Positions 26,844 to 35,183 of a DNA stretch of 64,000 nucleotides are shown here, in pieces. The stretch is taken from the NCBI RefSeq assembly GCF_019097845.1, contig NZ_JAHRGM010000076.1:1-64000 (forward strand), written 5' to 3'. The DNA comes from Sphingobium sp. AS12 (GTDB taxonomy: Bacteria; Pseudomonadota; Alphaproteobacteria; Sphingomonadales; Sphingomonadaceae). A model generated the notes under the pieces. It worked only from the letters and a program-made list of their open reading frames with translations. It was not told the DNA's origin and did not search any database. The translations under genes were made by a program, and so were the position numbers. The first letter of the stretch is position 1; each line of letters opens with the position of its first letter.

Positions 26844-28543
26844 GTGGTGTAACGCCTGCGCCAGTCGCCGACTGGAGCGCCTACAAGCGGCTGGCGCCCT
26901 TCCTGAAGCCCTATCGCGGGGCGTTGCTGCTTGTACTGGCGATCAGCCTGGTTTCGACCGCGCTGGGTCTGGCCCAACCCTATCTGTCGAAGCTGATGAT
27001 CGACGAGGCGCTGTTGCGCCGGGACATGGGTGCGCTGGTGCGGATCGCGGCGATCATGATCGGCGTGACCATCGCCGGGTTCGCGGTCAATATCCTGGCC
27101 AGCTACCGCTATGTTTCGCTGTCGGCGGCGATGCTCTACGATATTCGCGCGGCCTTGCTGCGCCATCTCCAGACGCTGTCGCCACGTTTTTATGGCAGCT
27201 TCCGGCTGGGCGATCTGGTGTCGCGGATGAACAGCGACGTTAGCGACGTACAGCGGATAGCGTCCGACACCTTGCTGTCGGTGGTCAGCAATCTGCTGTT
27301 CTTCATCGGCTGCGTGGCGATGATGCTGTGGCTCGACTGGAAATTGTTTCTGGTGAGTGTGGTGCTGGTCCCCGCGAGCCTTGCGACCTTTGCCTATTAT
27401 CAGCGGCGGCTGACCGCGCTGACCCGCGACATGCGGGAAAAGGGCGCGGATCTGGGCAGTCTGCTGGTCGATACGGTGATGGGGATGCGGGTCGTCGCGT
27501 CGCTGCGCGCGGGCGAGCATGAGGTAGGTCGCTTCCGGCAGAAAAATGACGCCTTTGTCGGCGCGATGCTGCGGATGCAGGTCGCCTCTTTCATGACCGG
27601 GGCGCTGCCCGGCACGCTGATGACGGCGGCAACATCGGCGGTGATCCTCTATGGCGGCTGGCGTATCATCGAGGATGGGATGAGCATCGGCACGCTGGTC
27701 GCGTTCATGACCTATCATATGCGGCTGCTCTCACCGATCCAGACGCTAATGGGGCTGACGTCTGGGCTGGCGTCGGCGCGGGTGTCACTGGGCCGGATAT
27801 TCGAGCTGTTCGATACGAAGGCCGAGGTAGACGAGCGCGTGGATGCCGCGCCGCTGGAACGGGCGGGGGTGATGCGGTTCGATCGGGTGGCGATGCGCTA
27901 TGATCGGGACGCTATACTGCGCGACATTGACCTGACGATCCCGGCTGGTAGCCTGTGCGCAATTTTGGGGCCGAGCGGGGTGGGCAAATCGACCATGGCC
28001 GACCTGATGGTCCGCTATCTCGATCCCGATGCCGGACAGGTGCTGGTCAATGGCCGCAACCTGCGCGATTATGCGCTGGACGATGTGCGGCGGGAGATCA
28101 TCCTGGTCGACCAGTCGCCCTATCTGTTCAACGATACGATCGCGGCCAATATCGGCTTTGCCCTGCCCGATGTGCGGCCAGCCCAGATCGAGGCGGCCGC
28201 CCATGCAGCGGGGCTGGACGACTTTATCGCACGTCTGCCATTGGGCTATGACACGCGGGCCGGGGAGCGCGGCATGGCGCTGTCGGCGGGGGAGCGGCAG
28301 CGGATCGTGCTGGCGCGGGCATTGCTAAGGTCGCCCAGCATCCTGATATTGGACGAGCCGACATCGGCACTGGACGGCGAGACGGAGCAGTTGATCGCAG
28401 GGCGGCTGCGCGGGGCGCTGCCCGATGCGACGATCATCATCATCACCCACAAACCTGCCATGGCGCAGATGGCCGACATGATCGTGACGCTGGCCGATGG
28501 TTGCGCACGGGTCGAGCGGCGCGGCGAAATGGCTCATGCCTGA
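26840..28543 (+). CDS. qhpF: ABC exporter for the modified QHNDH gamma subunit
   Basis: 567 residues, GTG start overlapping the qhpG stop (GTGA). A six-helix exporter-type membrane domain (residues 25-310 or so) is fused to an ATPase domain with Walker A GPSGVGKST (about 376-384), signature LSAGERQRI, and Walker B ILILDEPTSALD. In QHNDH systems this half-transporter works as a dimer and moves the cross-linked QhpC to the periplasm, because QhpC lacks a Sec signal. It overlaps qhpE by 8 bp. Specific to this operon rather than a general lipid exporter, by position. Confidence 0.9.
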   Translation: MSGVTPAPVADWSAYKRLAPFLKPYRGALLLVLAISLVSTALGLAQPYLSKLMIDEALLRRDMGALVRIAAIMIGVTIAGFAVNILASYRYVSLSAAMLYDIRAALLRHLQTLSPRFYGSFRLGDLVSRMNSDVSDVQRIASDTLLSVVSNLLFFIGCVAMMLWLDWKLFLVSVVLVPASLATFAYYQRRLTALTRDMREKGADLGSLLVDTVMGMRVVASLRAGEHEVGRFRQKNDAFVGAMLRMQVASFMTGALPGTLMTAATSAVILYGGWRIIEDGMSIGTLVAFMTYHMRLLSPIQTLMGLTSGLASARVSLGRIFELFDTKAEVDERVDAAPLERAGVMRFDRVAMRYDRDAILRDIDLTIPAGSLCAILGPSGVGKSTMADLMVRYLDPDAGQVLVNGRNLRDYALDDVRREIILVDQSPYLFNDTIAANIGFALPDVRPAQIEAAAHAAGLDDFIARLPLGYDTRAGERGMALSAGERQRIVLARALLRSPSILILDEPTSALDGETEQLIAGRLRGALPDATIIIITHKPAMAQMADMIVTLADGCARVERRGEMAHA

Positions 28544-29210
28544 TCCGGTGCGGATCGCGATCATCGACAGCGGGGTGCATCCCGACCATCCGCATATCGA
28601 CGCGGCGCGGCTGTTGCCGGGCTTTGCCGTGGCGCGCGATGGTGCTGTGCGCGAAGCCGATACGGTGGACAGTCTGGGCCACGGCACGGCAGTGACCGCC
28701 GCGATCATGGAGCAGGCACAAGATGCGCTATGCCTGCCGATCCGGGTATTTCACGATGGACTGCGGGCCAGCGCACGGGCGCTGGTCAGCGCGATCGACC
28801 GGGCGGTGGAGGCGCGGGTCGATATGATCAACCTCAGCCTTGGCACCGTCAATCCGGCACATGGCACGGCCTTTGCGGCGGCGGTCGAACGCGCCGAGGA
28901 GGCGGGTGTGCTGATCATCGCGGCGCGCGATGTGGACGGGCAACCCTGCTATCCGGGTAGTCTGGACGGGGTGCTGGGCGTCAGCCTGGATTGGGATTGT
29001 CCGCGCGAAACCTATGTGATGCGGGACAGGATCATCCATGCCAGCGGTCACCCCCGCCCGATCCCCGGTGTCGCGCAACGGCGCAATCTTTACGGGGTCA
29101 GCTTCGCGGTCGCCAATGTCAGCGGGATCATCGCGCGGGAGCGTCAGGCGAACCCAAATCCCGCGACCCGCTCGACCATCCAGAAGCAGCCGATCGCGCC
29201 GACCGCATAG
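28536..29210 (+). CDS. qhpE: Subtilisin-like protease that removes the QhpC leader
   Basis: 224 residues, ATG 28536 inside the end of qhpF. Compact S8-family protease without signal or prodomain, as expected for the cytoplasmic QhpE. Catalytic triad: Asp11 in IIDSG, His49 in GHGTA, Ser189 in GVSFAVANVSG. It cleaves the QhpC leader after QhpD has acted. The last 20 residues or so (from about residue 204) are encoded opposite the end of the convergent HupE-like gene, which reads through conserved family sequence there; the QhpE tail is therefore probably a recent extension past a lost stop codon. Confidence 0.88.
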   Translation: MPDPVRIAIIDSGVHPDHPHIDAARLLPGFAVARDGAVREADTVDSLGHGTAVTAAIMEQAQDALCLPIRVFHDGLRASARALVSAIDRAVEARVDMINLSLGTVNPAHGTAFAAAVERAEEAGVLIIAARDVDGQPCYPGSLDGVLGVSLDWDCPRETYVMRDRIIHASGHPRPIPGVAQRRNLYGVSFAVANVSGIIARERQANPNPATRSTIQKQPIAPTA

Positions 29211-30142
29211 AGGGCGGCGACCCGTACCGGCATGGCCAGCGCGATGGCGCGCAGGCCCGCCAATATCATCAGGATCGCGCCGACGAACAGCAATTGCCCG
29301 GCTTCGACGCCGATGTTGAAGAAGATCAGCGCCGGCAGTTTCTCACCCGCCTGCACCCCCAATTCGCCCAGCGCGGTGGCAAAGCCCAGACCGTGAAGCA
29401 GGCCGAACAAGGAGACGACGATGATCTGGCGGCGGAAGGCGAAACCCTGTTCCCCTTTCCCTACCAACAGCGCTTCGCGGGCCATGAAGGCGATGGAGAG
29501 GGCAATCGCGGCCTCGACCGGGGGAACGGGAACGCGGACCAGTTCAAAAAAGGCGACAGCGAGTGAGACAGAGTGACCGGCGGTAAAGGCACTGACAAGC
29601 CAGAGCAATTCGCGACCACGCGCAAGCAGCGCCAGGCACAGGACGAAGGCGAGATGGTCCCAGCCCAGCCAGATATGCCAGATACCCTGAGCGAGGAATT
29701 CCGGCGCGATCCGGGTGAGAGACCGCTCTGTTGCGGCAGTATCTCCAACGGGTATCAAGATACCGTTGGCGTCGCCGGTCAGGCTGCGATCGACCTGGCT
29801 GCCCATGACATTGGTGACAAAGCGGCCGCCATCGGCACGCCAGGGCGTCTGGATCATGTCCCCAGCGGCAAAGGGGCGTTCACATGCAAATTCAAAGGCA
29901 TATTGCGCCCGACCGCCGCTGGACTGGCGCGTCATGCTGGTCTGGCTGCACCCGTCCGGCCAGATGACTGGTGCGGGCTGCCCCACCGTTTCGGGCACGG
30001 CGGCGGTGAATTCATATATATTGGCATCCTCGCCCTGCGTCAGGGCGAAGTCGGCGGCCAGGAAGATGTCGGCCATCGCCGTACCCGGCAGCAGCGCGCC
30101 CAGCGCCAGCAGGAGGGAGGCGAGCCTAGTCTTCCACATCAT
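29144..30142 (-). CDS. HupE/UreJ-like membrane protein (second copy)
   Basis: 332 residues. Paralogue of 12923-13924: signal peptide (ending PGTAMA), about 120-residue extracytoplasmic domain, then the membrane part with IWLGWDH, AGHSVSLA, LLHGLGFA and FFNIGVEAGQ. The first histidine of the HILGGWDH motif is kept as HIW. HupE-like proteins are proposed metal (nickel) permeases. It overlaps the upstream PPIase gene by 17 bp and its 3' end overlaps qhpE by 67 bp in the opposite direction. The shared motif copy D lies before this pair. Confidence 0.8.
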   Translation of the reverse strand: MMWKTRLASLLLALGALLPGTAMADIFLAADFALTQGEDANIYEFTAAVPETVGQPAPVIWPDGCSQTSMTRQSSGGRAQYAFEFACERPFAAGDMIQTPWRADGGRFVTNVMGSQVDRSLTGDANGILIPVGDTAATERSLTRIAPEFLAQGIWHIWLGWDHLAFVLCLALLARGRELLWLVSAFTAGHSVSLAVAFFELVRVPVPPVEAAIALSIAFMAREALLVGKGEQGFAFRRQIIVVSLFGLLHGLGFATALGELGVQAGEKLPALIFFNIGVEAGQLLFVGAILMILAGLRAIALAMPVRVAALYAVGAIGCFWMVERVAGFGFA

Positions 30143-30962
30143 ATTTCTCCTTCAGGCCCGCCAGCGCCTTGTCGATGGCGGCATTGCTGTGGGCGATCAT
30201 ATAATCCTGCCGCACCTGATCCCGGATGGCAGGAAAGGGGATCATGGCGCTGGCGATGCTCTCGCTCTTGCGCACGAAATGCCAGCCGCGTGGCGAGCGA
30301 ACCGGGCCGAACCAGCGGCCCTCGGGTGCAGTTTTGAGCGTGGCGACGAAGGGCTGGCCAAAAATGCCACGCACCATCGAATCGCCATAGAGCGGGAAGG
30401 CGCGACCCAGCCAGAAATCATCGCCGGCGATGGTTTCGCCCGCATTGAGTTGCGCCAGCAACAGCGCGGCGTCAGCAGGTTTCTGCGCCCGATAGATCTG
30501 GGTGAAGCTGGTGCGCGGTTCGGCGCGATATTGGGCGAGATTGTCGGAATAATGATTGACCAGTTGCTCATCGGTCGGTTCGGGCGGTGCGCCCGCGATC
30601 AGGTAACGCACCTTGTCGACCAGCCGCTTGCGGGTTTCCCCGTCGGTCAGGTGCATGTTGCGGTCGATCGCCTCGCGGAACAGCAGTTCTTCCGCCAGAT
30701 AATCGCGCTTGATCCTCGCCTTGTCGGCGGCGGTGGCGGGGCGGCCGACCAGCGTTTCATATTCGCCGACCATCGCCTGTTCGACCTGCGGGGTAAAGAT
30801 GACTGGCGGTTTTTGCTCACGTTCGATGATGTGATAGCCGCCAAACAGCGCCACCCCGACCGCCATGAAAGCGACCAGCGGGTCGCGAATTGCCTTGCCC
30901 GCCATGACACGCAGGCGCGGCGCACGGGCCGAAGGTGCTGCCATCATCGCCTTTGTCGCCAT
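30126..30962 (-). CDS. Membrane-anchored parvulin-type peptidyl-prolyl isomerase (second copy)
   Basis: 278 residues. One transmembrane helix near residues 28-46 (LVAFMAVGVALFGGYHI), a helical chaperone-like part and a rotamase domain (TSFTQIYRAQKP, DDFWLGRAFPLYGDSMVRGIFGQPF, GPVRSPRGWHFVRKSE). It is clearly related along its length to the protein at 12118. Start ATG 30962 has GGCGGAAT upstream. Together with the HupE-like gene it forms the second copy of the module. Its promoter region (motif D plus TAATAT at 30990-30995, read on the minus strand) is shared with urtA. Confidence 0.78.
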   Translation of the reverse strand: MATKAMMAAPSARAPRLRVMAGKAIRDPLVAFMAVGVALFGGYHIIEREQKPPVIFTPQVEQAMVGEYETLVGRPATAADKARIKRDYLAEELLFREAIDRNMHLTDGETRKRLVDKVRYLIAGAPPEPTDEQLVNHYSDNLAQYRAEPRTSFTQIYRAQKPADAALLLAQLNAGETIAGDDFWLGRAFPLYGDSMVRGIFGQPFVATLKTAPEGRWFGPVRSPRGWHFVRKSESIASAMIPFPAIRDQVRQDYMIAHSNAAIDKALAGLKEKYDVED

Positions 30963-31017
30963 TGATTCCGCCTCGTCTGCTATGACGCAATATTAGGGGG
31001 TGCGTGCGTGCGGGTGC

Positions 31018-31036
31018 CTACGTCAAATGACGCATA
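31018..31036 (-). promoter_or_regulatory. Copy D of shared 19-bp operator-like motif
   Basis: CTACGTCAAATGACGCATA; its reverse complement matches the reference copy in 16 of 19 positions and copy B almost completely. It lies between the divergent PPIase (56 bases) and urtA (87 bases) starts. A TAATAT -10-like element is 22 bases away on the PPIase side, the same gap as at copy B. Confidence 0.65.
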
Positions 31037-31122
31037 CGGGGGATAGGCGGCTTTCCATAGCCTTGAGGGGTCCAGATTGCTGCAGCGCCACAACCGGCCT
31101 GCCAGGGGGAGACCTACACATC

Positions 31123-32334
31123 ATGATCCGATCCAGGCTGCTCATGCTTGCCACATCCGCCTGCGCGCTGGCGCTGGCTTCCTGTTCCGGCGGGGACAAG
31201 GCGAGCGCGCCGGCGGGCGACAGCGTGTCGGTGGGCGTGCTGCAATCGCTGACCGGCACGATGGCGATCAGCGAGATCACCGTGAAGAATGCCGAGATGC
31301 TGGCAATTGAGGAGATCAACGCGACCGGCGGGGTGCTGGGCAAGCAGATCAATGCGCTGGTCGAGGATGGCGCGTCCGACCCGTCCACCTTCGCGCAGAA
31401 AGCATCGAAGCTGATCGAGAGCGACAAGGTGGCGACCGTGTTCGGCGGCTGGACTTCGGCCAGCCGCAAGGCGATGCTGCCGGTGTTCGAGCGGACCGGG
31501 AACCTGCTTTGGTATCCGGTGCAGTTTGAAGGGAATGAATGTTCGCCCAACATCATCTATTCGGGCGCGCAGCCCAACCAGCAGGCGCTGCCCGCGCTCG
31601 AATGGGCGGTGAAGCAGGGTTATAAGAGCTTCTTCCTGGTCGGGTCCGACTATGTCTATCCCCGCACCGCCAACCTGATCCTGAAAAAACATATCGAAAA
31701 GGGCGGAATGCAGGTGCTGGGCGAAGCCTATGTGCCGCTGGGCGGGACCGACTTTTCCGGGGTGATTGCCAAGATTGCCCAGGCCAAACCCGCGATCATC
31801 ATCAACACGCTGAACGGCGACTCCAATGTCGCCTTCTTCAAGCAGATGCAGGCCGCCGGGATCAGCCCCAAGACGATGCCGGTCATGTCCTTTTCCATCG
31901 GCGAACAGGAAGCCCAGGCGATGGGCGCGGGTCTGGTCGAGGGCAGCTATGCCGCGTGGAATTATTTCCAGAGCCTGACCGGCGACGCCAACGCCAAATT
32001 CATCGCCGCCTATAAGGCCAAGTTCGGCAAGGATGCTGCGATCACCGATCCGATGGTCCATGGCTATCTCGACGTCTATGCGTGGAAGGCGGCGGTGGAG
32101 AAGGCCAAGAGTTTCCAGCCTGACGCCGTGCGCAAGGCGGCGGCATCGCTGGGCGGTTTTGCGACGCCAATGGGGACGGTCAGCTTTGCGGCGAACCAGA
32201 GCCTGATTCAGAAAGCCTATATCGGCAAGCTCAAGGCCGACGGCCAGTTCGAGATCATCGCTGACTCTGGGCAGGACATCGTGCCGGAGCCTTATGATCA
32301 GCTGGCCTTCCCCGGCAAGACTTGCAAGCTTTGA
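31123..32334 (+). CDS. urtA: Urea-type ABC transporter, substrate-binding lipoprotein
   Basis: 403 residues from ATG 31123 (AGGGGGAGA upstream). Lipobox LASC puts Cys21 at the mature N-terminus. UrtA/FmdD hallmarks: GVLQSLTGTMAISE, VFGGWTSASRKAMLPVFE, LLWYPVQFEGNE, VGSDYVYPRTAN and LNGDSNVAFFK. It binds urea, or possibly short amides, in the periplasm. First gene of urtABCDE; the shared motif D upstream ties urea uptake to the ureohydrolase/amine island. No urease or urea amidolyase is in the window, so the fate of urea is encoded elsewhere. Confidence 0.92.
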   Translation: MIRSRLLMLATSACALALASCSGGDKASAPAGDSVSVGVLQSLTGTMAISEITVKNAEMLAIEEINATGGVLGKQINALVEDGASDPSTFAQKASKLIESDKVATVFGGWTSASRKAMLPVFERTGNLLWYPVQFEGNECSPNIIYSGAQPNQQALPALEWAVKQGYKSFFLVGSDYVYPRTANLILKKHIEKGGMQVLGEAYVPLGGTDFSGVIAKIAQAKPAIIINTLNGDSNVAFFKQMQAAGISPKTMPVMSFSIGEQEAQAMGAGLVEGSYAAWNYFQSLTGDANAKFIAAYKAKFGKDAAITDPMVHGYLDVYAWKAAVEKAKSFQPDAVRKAAASLGGFATPMGTVSFAANQSLIQKAYIGKLKADGQFEIIADSGQDIVPEPYDQLAFPGKTCKL

Positions 32335-32351
32335 GGCTAATGCGCTCTCAT

Positions 32352-32465
32352 CCTCCCCTCGCTGGGGAGGTGGCAGCACGAAGTGCTGACGGAGGGGCGT
32401 CACCCCATCGAGAGGGCGACACCCCTTCGTCTGGCTACGCCAGACACCTCCCCTGCAAGGGGAGG
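32352..32465. repeat. Four-hairpin intergenic repeat between urtA and urtB
   Basis: Four consecutive perfect hairpins: CCTCCCC/GGGGAGG (32352-32370), CAGCAC/GTGCTG (32374-32388), GTCTGGC/GCCAGAC (32429-32445) and CCTCCCCT/AGGGGAGG (32447-32465). This resembles dispersed extragenic repeats of sphingomonads. It interrupts an otherwise tight operon and may stabilise the urtA mRNA so that more binding protein is made. Confidence 0.6.
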
Positions 32466-32519
32466 ATTCCATCGGGCGCGCCTGCGCCGGTCGGCAATAT
32501 CAGGCAGCAAGGGTAAATC

Positions 32520-33407
32520 ATGGACGCCCTTTTCCTCAACCAGCTGTTCAACGGCGCATCGCTCGCTTCGCTCTATCTGTTGGCCGCGCTGGGCCTGGCC
32601 CTCTCCTTCGGGCTGATGCGCGTGATCAACATGGCGCATGGCGAAATGCTGATGCTGGGCGGCTATCTCGCCTGGATGACGTTGCTGGTCGTGCCGGGCG
32701 CGATGGGGATTATTTTGGCAATCCCCGTCGCGTTCATCGGCGCAGCGGCGATGGGCGGGTTTATCCAGTCCACGCTCATCCGCCATCTGTCCGCGCGTCC
32801 GCTCGACACGCTGCTGGCCACATGGGGCGTCAGCCTGATCCTGCAACAGGGCGCGCGCGACCTGTTTGGCGCGATCGGGGTGGAGGTGCGTGCGCCCGAA
32901 TGGCTGACGGGCAGCTTCGTGGCGTTCGGCGTCACGCTGCCGTCGGCGCGGCTGTTCATCATCGCCATTGCGGCGCTGGTGCTAGGTGCGCTCGCACTCC
33001 TCCTGCTCAAGACGCGCATCGGCCTGCTGGTGCGGGCGGTCAATCAGGACCGGATGATGGCGTCAGCCAGCGGCATCGACGTCAAGCGCGTCGATTTCAC
33101 CATTTTCTGCCTTGGTTCCGGCGTCGCGGGACTGGCTGGCGTCATGCTGGCGCTGCTGGGTCCGGTGACACCCAATGTCGGGCAAAGCTACATCATTCCC
33201 GCCTTCCTCGTCGTGGTCATGGGCGGGCTTGGCAGCATCGTCGGCACGACCGCGTCGGCGATCATATTGGGGCTGTTTGCCGCGCTGGCGCAGATTTTCG
33301 TCGATGTCAGCGTGGCGCAGATGCTGTTGCTCATGTTCGTCATCCTTTTCATCCAGGTGCGCCCGCAAGGCGTCGTCGCCGTAAAGACCCGCCAACTCGA
33401 TGCCTGA
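32520..33407 (+). CDS. urtB: Urea-type ABC transporter permease UrtB
   Basis: 295 residues, a LivH-type permease with about eight membrane helices. The start NQLFNGASLASLYLLAALGLALSFG and the NMAHGEMLMLGGY segment are typical of UrtB. It forms the inner-membrane channel with UrtC. It begins 185 bases after urtA, beyond a hairpin repeat, and overlaps urtC by 8 bp. Confidence 0.9.
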   Translation: MDALFLNQLFNGASLASLYLLAALGLALSFGLMRVINMAHGEMLMLGGYLAWMTLLVVPGAMGIILAIPVAFIGAAAMGGFIQSTLIRHLSARPLDTLLATWGVSLILQQGARDLFGAIGVEVRAPEWLTGSFVAFGVTLPSARLFIIAIAALVLGALALLLLKTRIGLLVRAVNQDRMMASASGIDVKRVDFTIFCLGSGVAGLAGVMLALLGPVTPNVGQSYIIPAFLVVVMGGLGSIVGTTASAIILGLFAALAQIFVDVSVAQMLLLMFVILFIQVRPQGVVAVKTRQLDA

Positions 33408-34428
33408 TCTCTCCCGCTTTTCGCCGCTCAAACCGGTGCTGCCATGGCTGTTGCTGGCTCTTGGCATCGCCGCGCCTTTCGCGCTGTCCAGCTATGATCT
33501 CAACCTGCTCGCTCGCTTCATGGCGATGGGCATATTGGCCCTCGGCCTCGTCCTCATCTGGGGCCATGGCGGCATTTTGAGCTTGGGGCAGGGGGTGTTT
33601 TTTGGCCTCGGCGGCTATGCCATCGCGCTGCATATGAAGCTGGCCGATCTGCCTGCGGGCGAACTGCCCGACTTCATGGTGTGGAGCGGACGGGAGAGCC
33701 TGCCCTTCTGGTGGGCACCCTTTTCCAGTCCTGCCTTTACCTTGGCGGCGATCGTCATCGTCCCGACGCTGGCAGGCGCCCTGTTCGCCTGGGCCGTGTT
33801 CCACCGGCGGGTGGGTGGCACCTATTTCGCGCTGATTACGCAAGCGCTGAGCCTGGCCTTCGCGACGCTCATCATCTCGCGCCAGGACGTGACCGGGGGC
33901 TTTAACGGTCTGACTGATTTCTACTCGATCTTCGGCGTGGGCCTGGCCAGTCCCGGCACCGGGTCGATGCTCTACTGGATCACGCTGACGCTGCTGTGCG
34001 GGGCGTTCGTAGCGCTGCGCTGGCTGCTGGCCTCGCGTTTTGGCATATTGCTTCGCGCCGCGCGCGATGGCGAAAATCGCGTGCGGTTTCTGGGCTATAA
34101 CCCGACGCCCTTCAAGGTTGCGGCCTTTGCCATTGCCGCGATGCTGGCCGGGATTGGCGGCGCGCTGTTCACCCTGCACGCAGGGGTCGTGTCGCCCGCG
34201 CTGATCGGCGTGGTGCCGTCGATCGAGATGGTTGTGTGGGTCGCGATCGGCGGACGCTACAGTCTGGCGGGGGCGATCGTCGGCGCATTGCTGGTCAATC
34301 TGGCGCGCGATGCGGTGTCGAGTGCCTTTCCTGAATTGTGGCTCTATCTGATGGGCGCGCTGTTCATCTTCGTTGTCACCCTGCTGCCGCGCGGGCTGGC
34401 TGGCATGGTAAAGGGCAAGGCCGCATGA
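33400..34428 (+). CDS. urtC: Urea-type ABC transporter permease UrtC
   Basis: 342 residues, LivM-type permease with about ten membrane helices. GHGGILSLGQGVFFGLGGYAIA and the helix with FLGYNPTPFKVAAF are characteristic of UrtC. Its start overlaps urtB by 8 bp and its stop overlaps urtD by 4 bp. Partner of UrtB in the channel. Confidence 0.9.
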   Translation: MPDLSRFSPLKPVLPWLLLALGIAAPFALSSYDLNLLARFMAMGILALGLVLIWGHGGILSLGQGVFFGLGGYAIALHMKLADLPAGELPDFMVWSGRESLPFWWAPFSSPAFTLAAIVIVPTLAGALFAWAVFHRRVGGTYFALITQALSLAFATLIISRQDVTGGFNGLTDFYSIFGVGLASPGTGSMLYWITLTLLCGAFVALRWLLASRFGILLRAARDGENRVRFLGYNPTPFKVAAFAIAAMLAGIGGALFTLHAGVVSPALIGVVPSIEMVVWVAIGGRYSLAGAIVGALLVNLARDAVSSAFPELWLYLMGALFIFVVTLLPRGLAGMVKGKAA

Positions 34429-35183
34429 GCGGGTCGGCCACATCAGACCTGATCCTGAGCGTCGATGGCGTGACCATCGACTATAGCGGGTTCAAGGCGC
34501 TCGACGGATTTTCGATGACTCTGAACCGGGGCGAAACCCGCGTGGTGATCGGTCCCAACGGGGCTGGCAAATCGACGCTGTGCGACACGATCATCGGGCG
34601 GGTGCGGCCCAGCGCGGGACGGGTGATCTTCAAGGGCGAGGAAATCCATCGTCTGCCCGAACAGGCCATTGTTGCGCGCGGCATATGCCGCAAATTTCAG
34701 GCACCCGGCGTGCTGCCGACATTGAGCGTGCGGGATAATCTGGCGCTCGCTGCGCGGCGCGACCGGCGCTGGTGGAAGAGCCTTGGCACCGGCATCCCGG
34801 CGGATGAGCGCGCAGCGGTGGAGGAAGCGCTGGAGAGCGTTGGCCTGACCCATCGCGCCACCGTGGAGGCAGGGACGCTGGCGCATGGCGAGAAGCAATG
34901 GCTGGAAATCGCGATGGTGATGGCGACGGGGGCGGAACTGCTGCTGCTGGACGAGCCGACCGCAGGCATGGGGCCGGCGGAAACCAGCCGCACCGCGCAG
35001 CTGATATTGGGGCTGGGGGACAGTCGCACCGTGCTGGTGATCGATCATGATATGAGCTTTGTCGAACAGCTCGCCGCGCCCGTGACGGTGATGCATCAGG
35101 GCAAGTTCCTGAAGCAGGGCAGCGTCGCCGAAGTGCGCGCCGACCCGGAAGTCGCCGCCGTCTATCTGGGCCACACAGCATGA
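34425..35183 (+). CDS. urtD: Urea-type ABC transporter ATPase UrtD
   Basis: 252 residues from ATG 34425. Walker A GPNGAGKST, Walker B LLLLDEPTAGM, and a signature region AHGEKQWLEIAM, whose HGxKQWLEI form is diagnostic of UrtD and separates it from branched-chain amino acid transporters. Overlaps urtC and urtE by 4 bp. Confidence 0.92.
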   Translation: MSGSATSDLILSVDGVTIDYSGFKALDGFSMTLNRGETRVVIGPNGAGKSTLCDTIIGRVRPSAGRVIFKGEEIHRLPEQAIVARGICRKFQAPGVLPTLSVRDNLALAARRDRRWWKSLGTGIPADERAAVEEALESVGLTHRATVEAGTLAHGEKQWLEIAMVMATGAELLLLDEPTAGMGPAETSRTAQLILGLGDSRTVLVIDHDMSFVEQLAAPVTVMHQGKFLKQGSVAEVRADPEVAAVYLGHTA

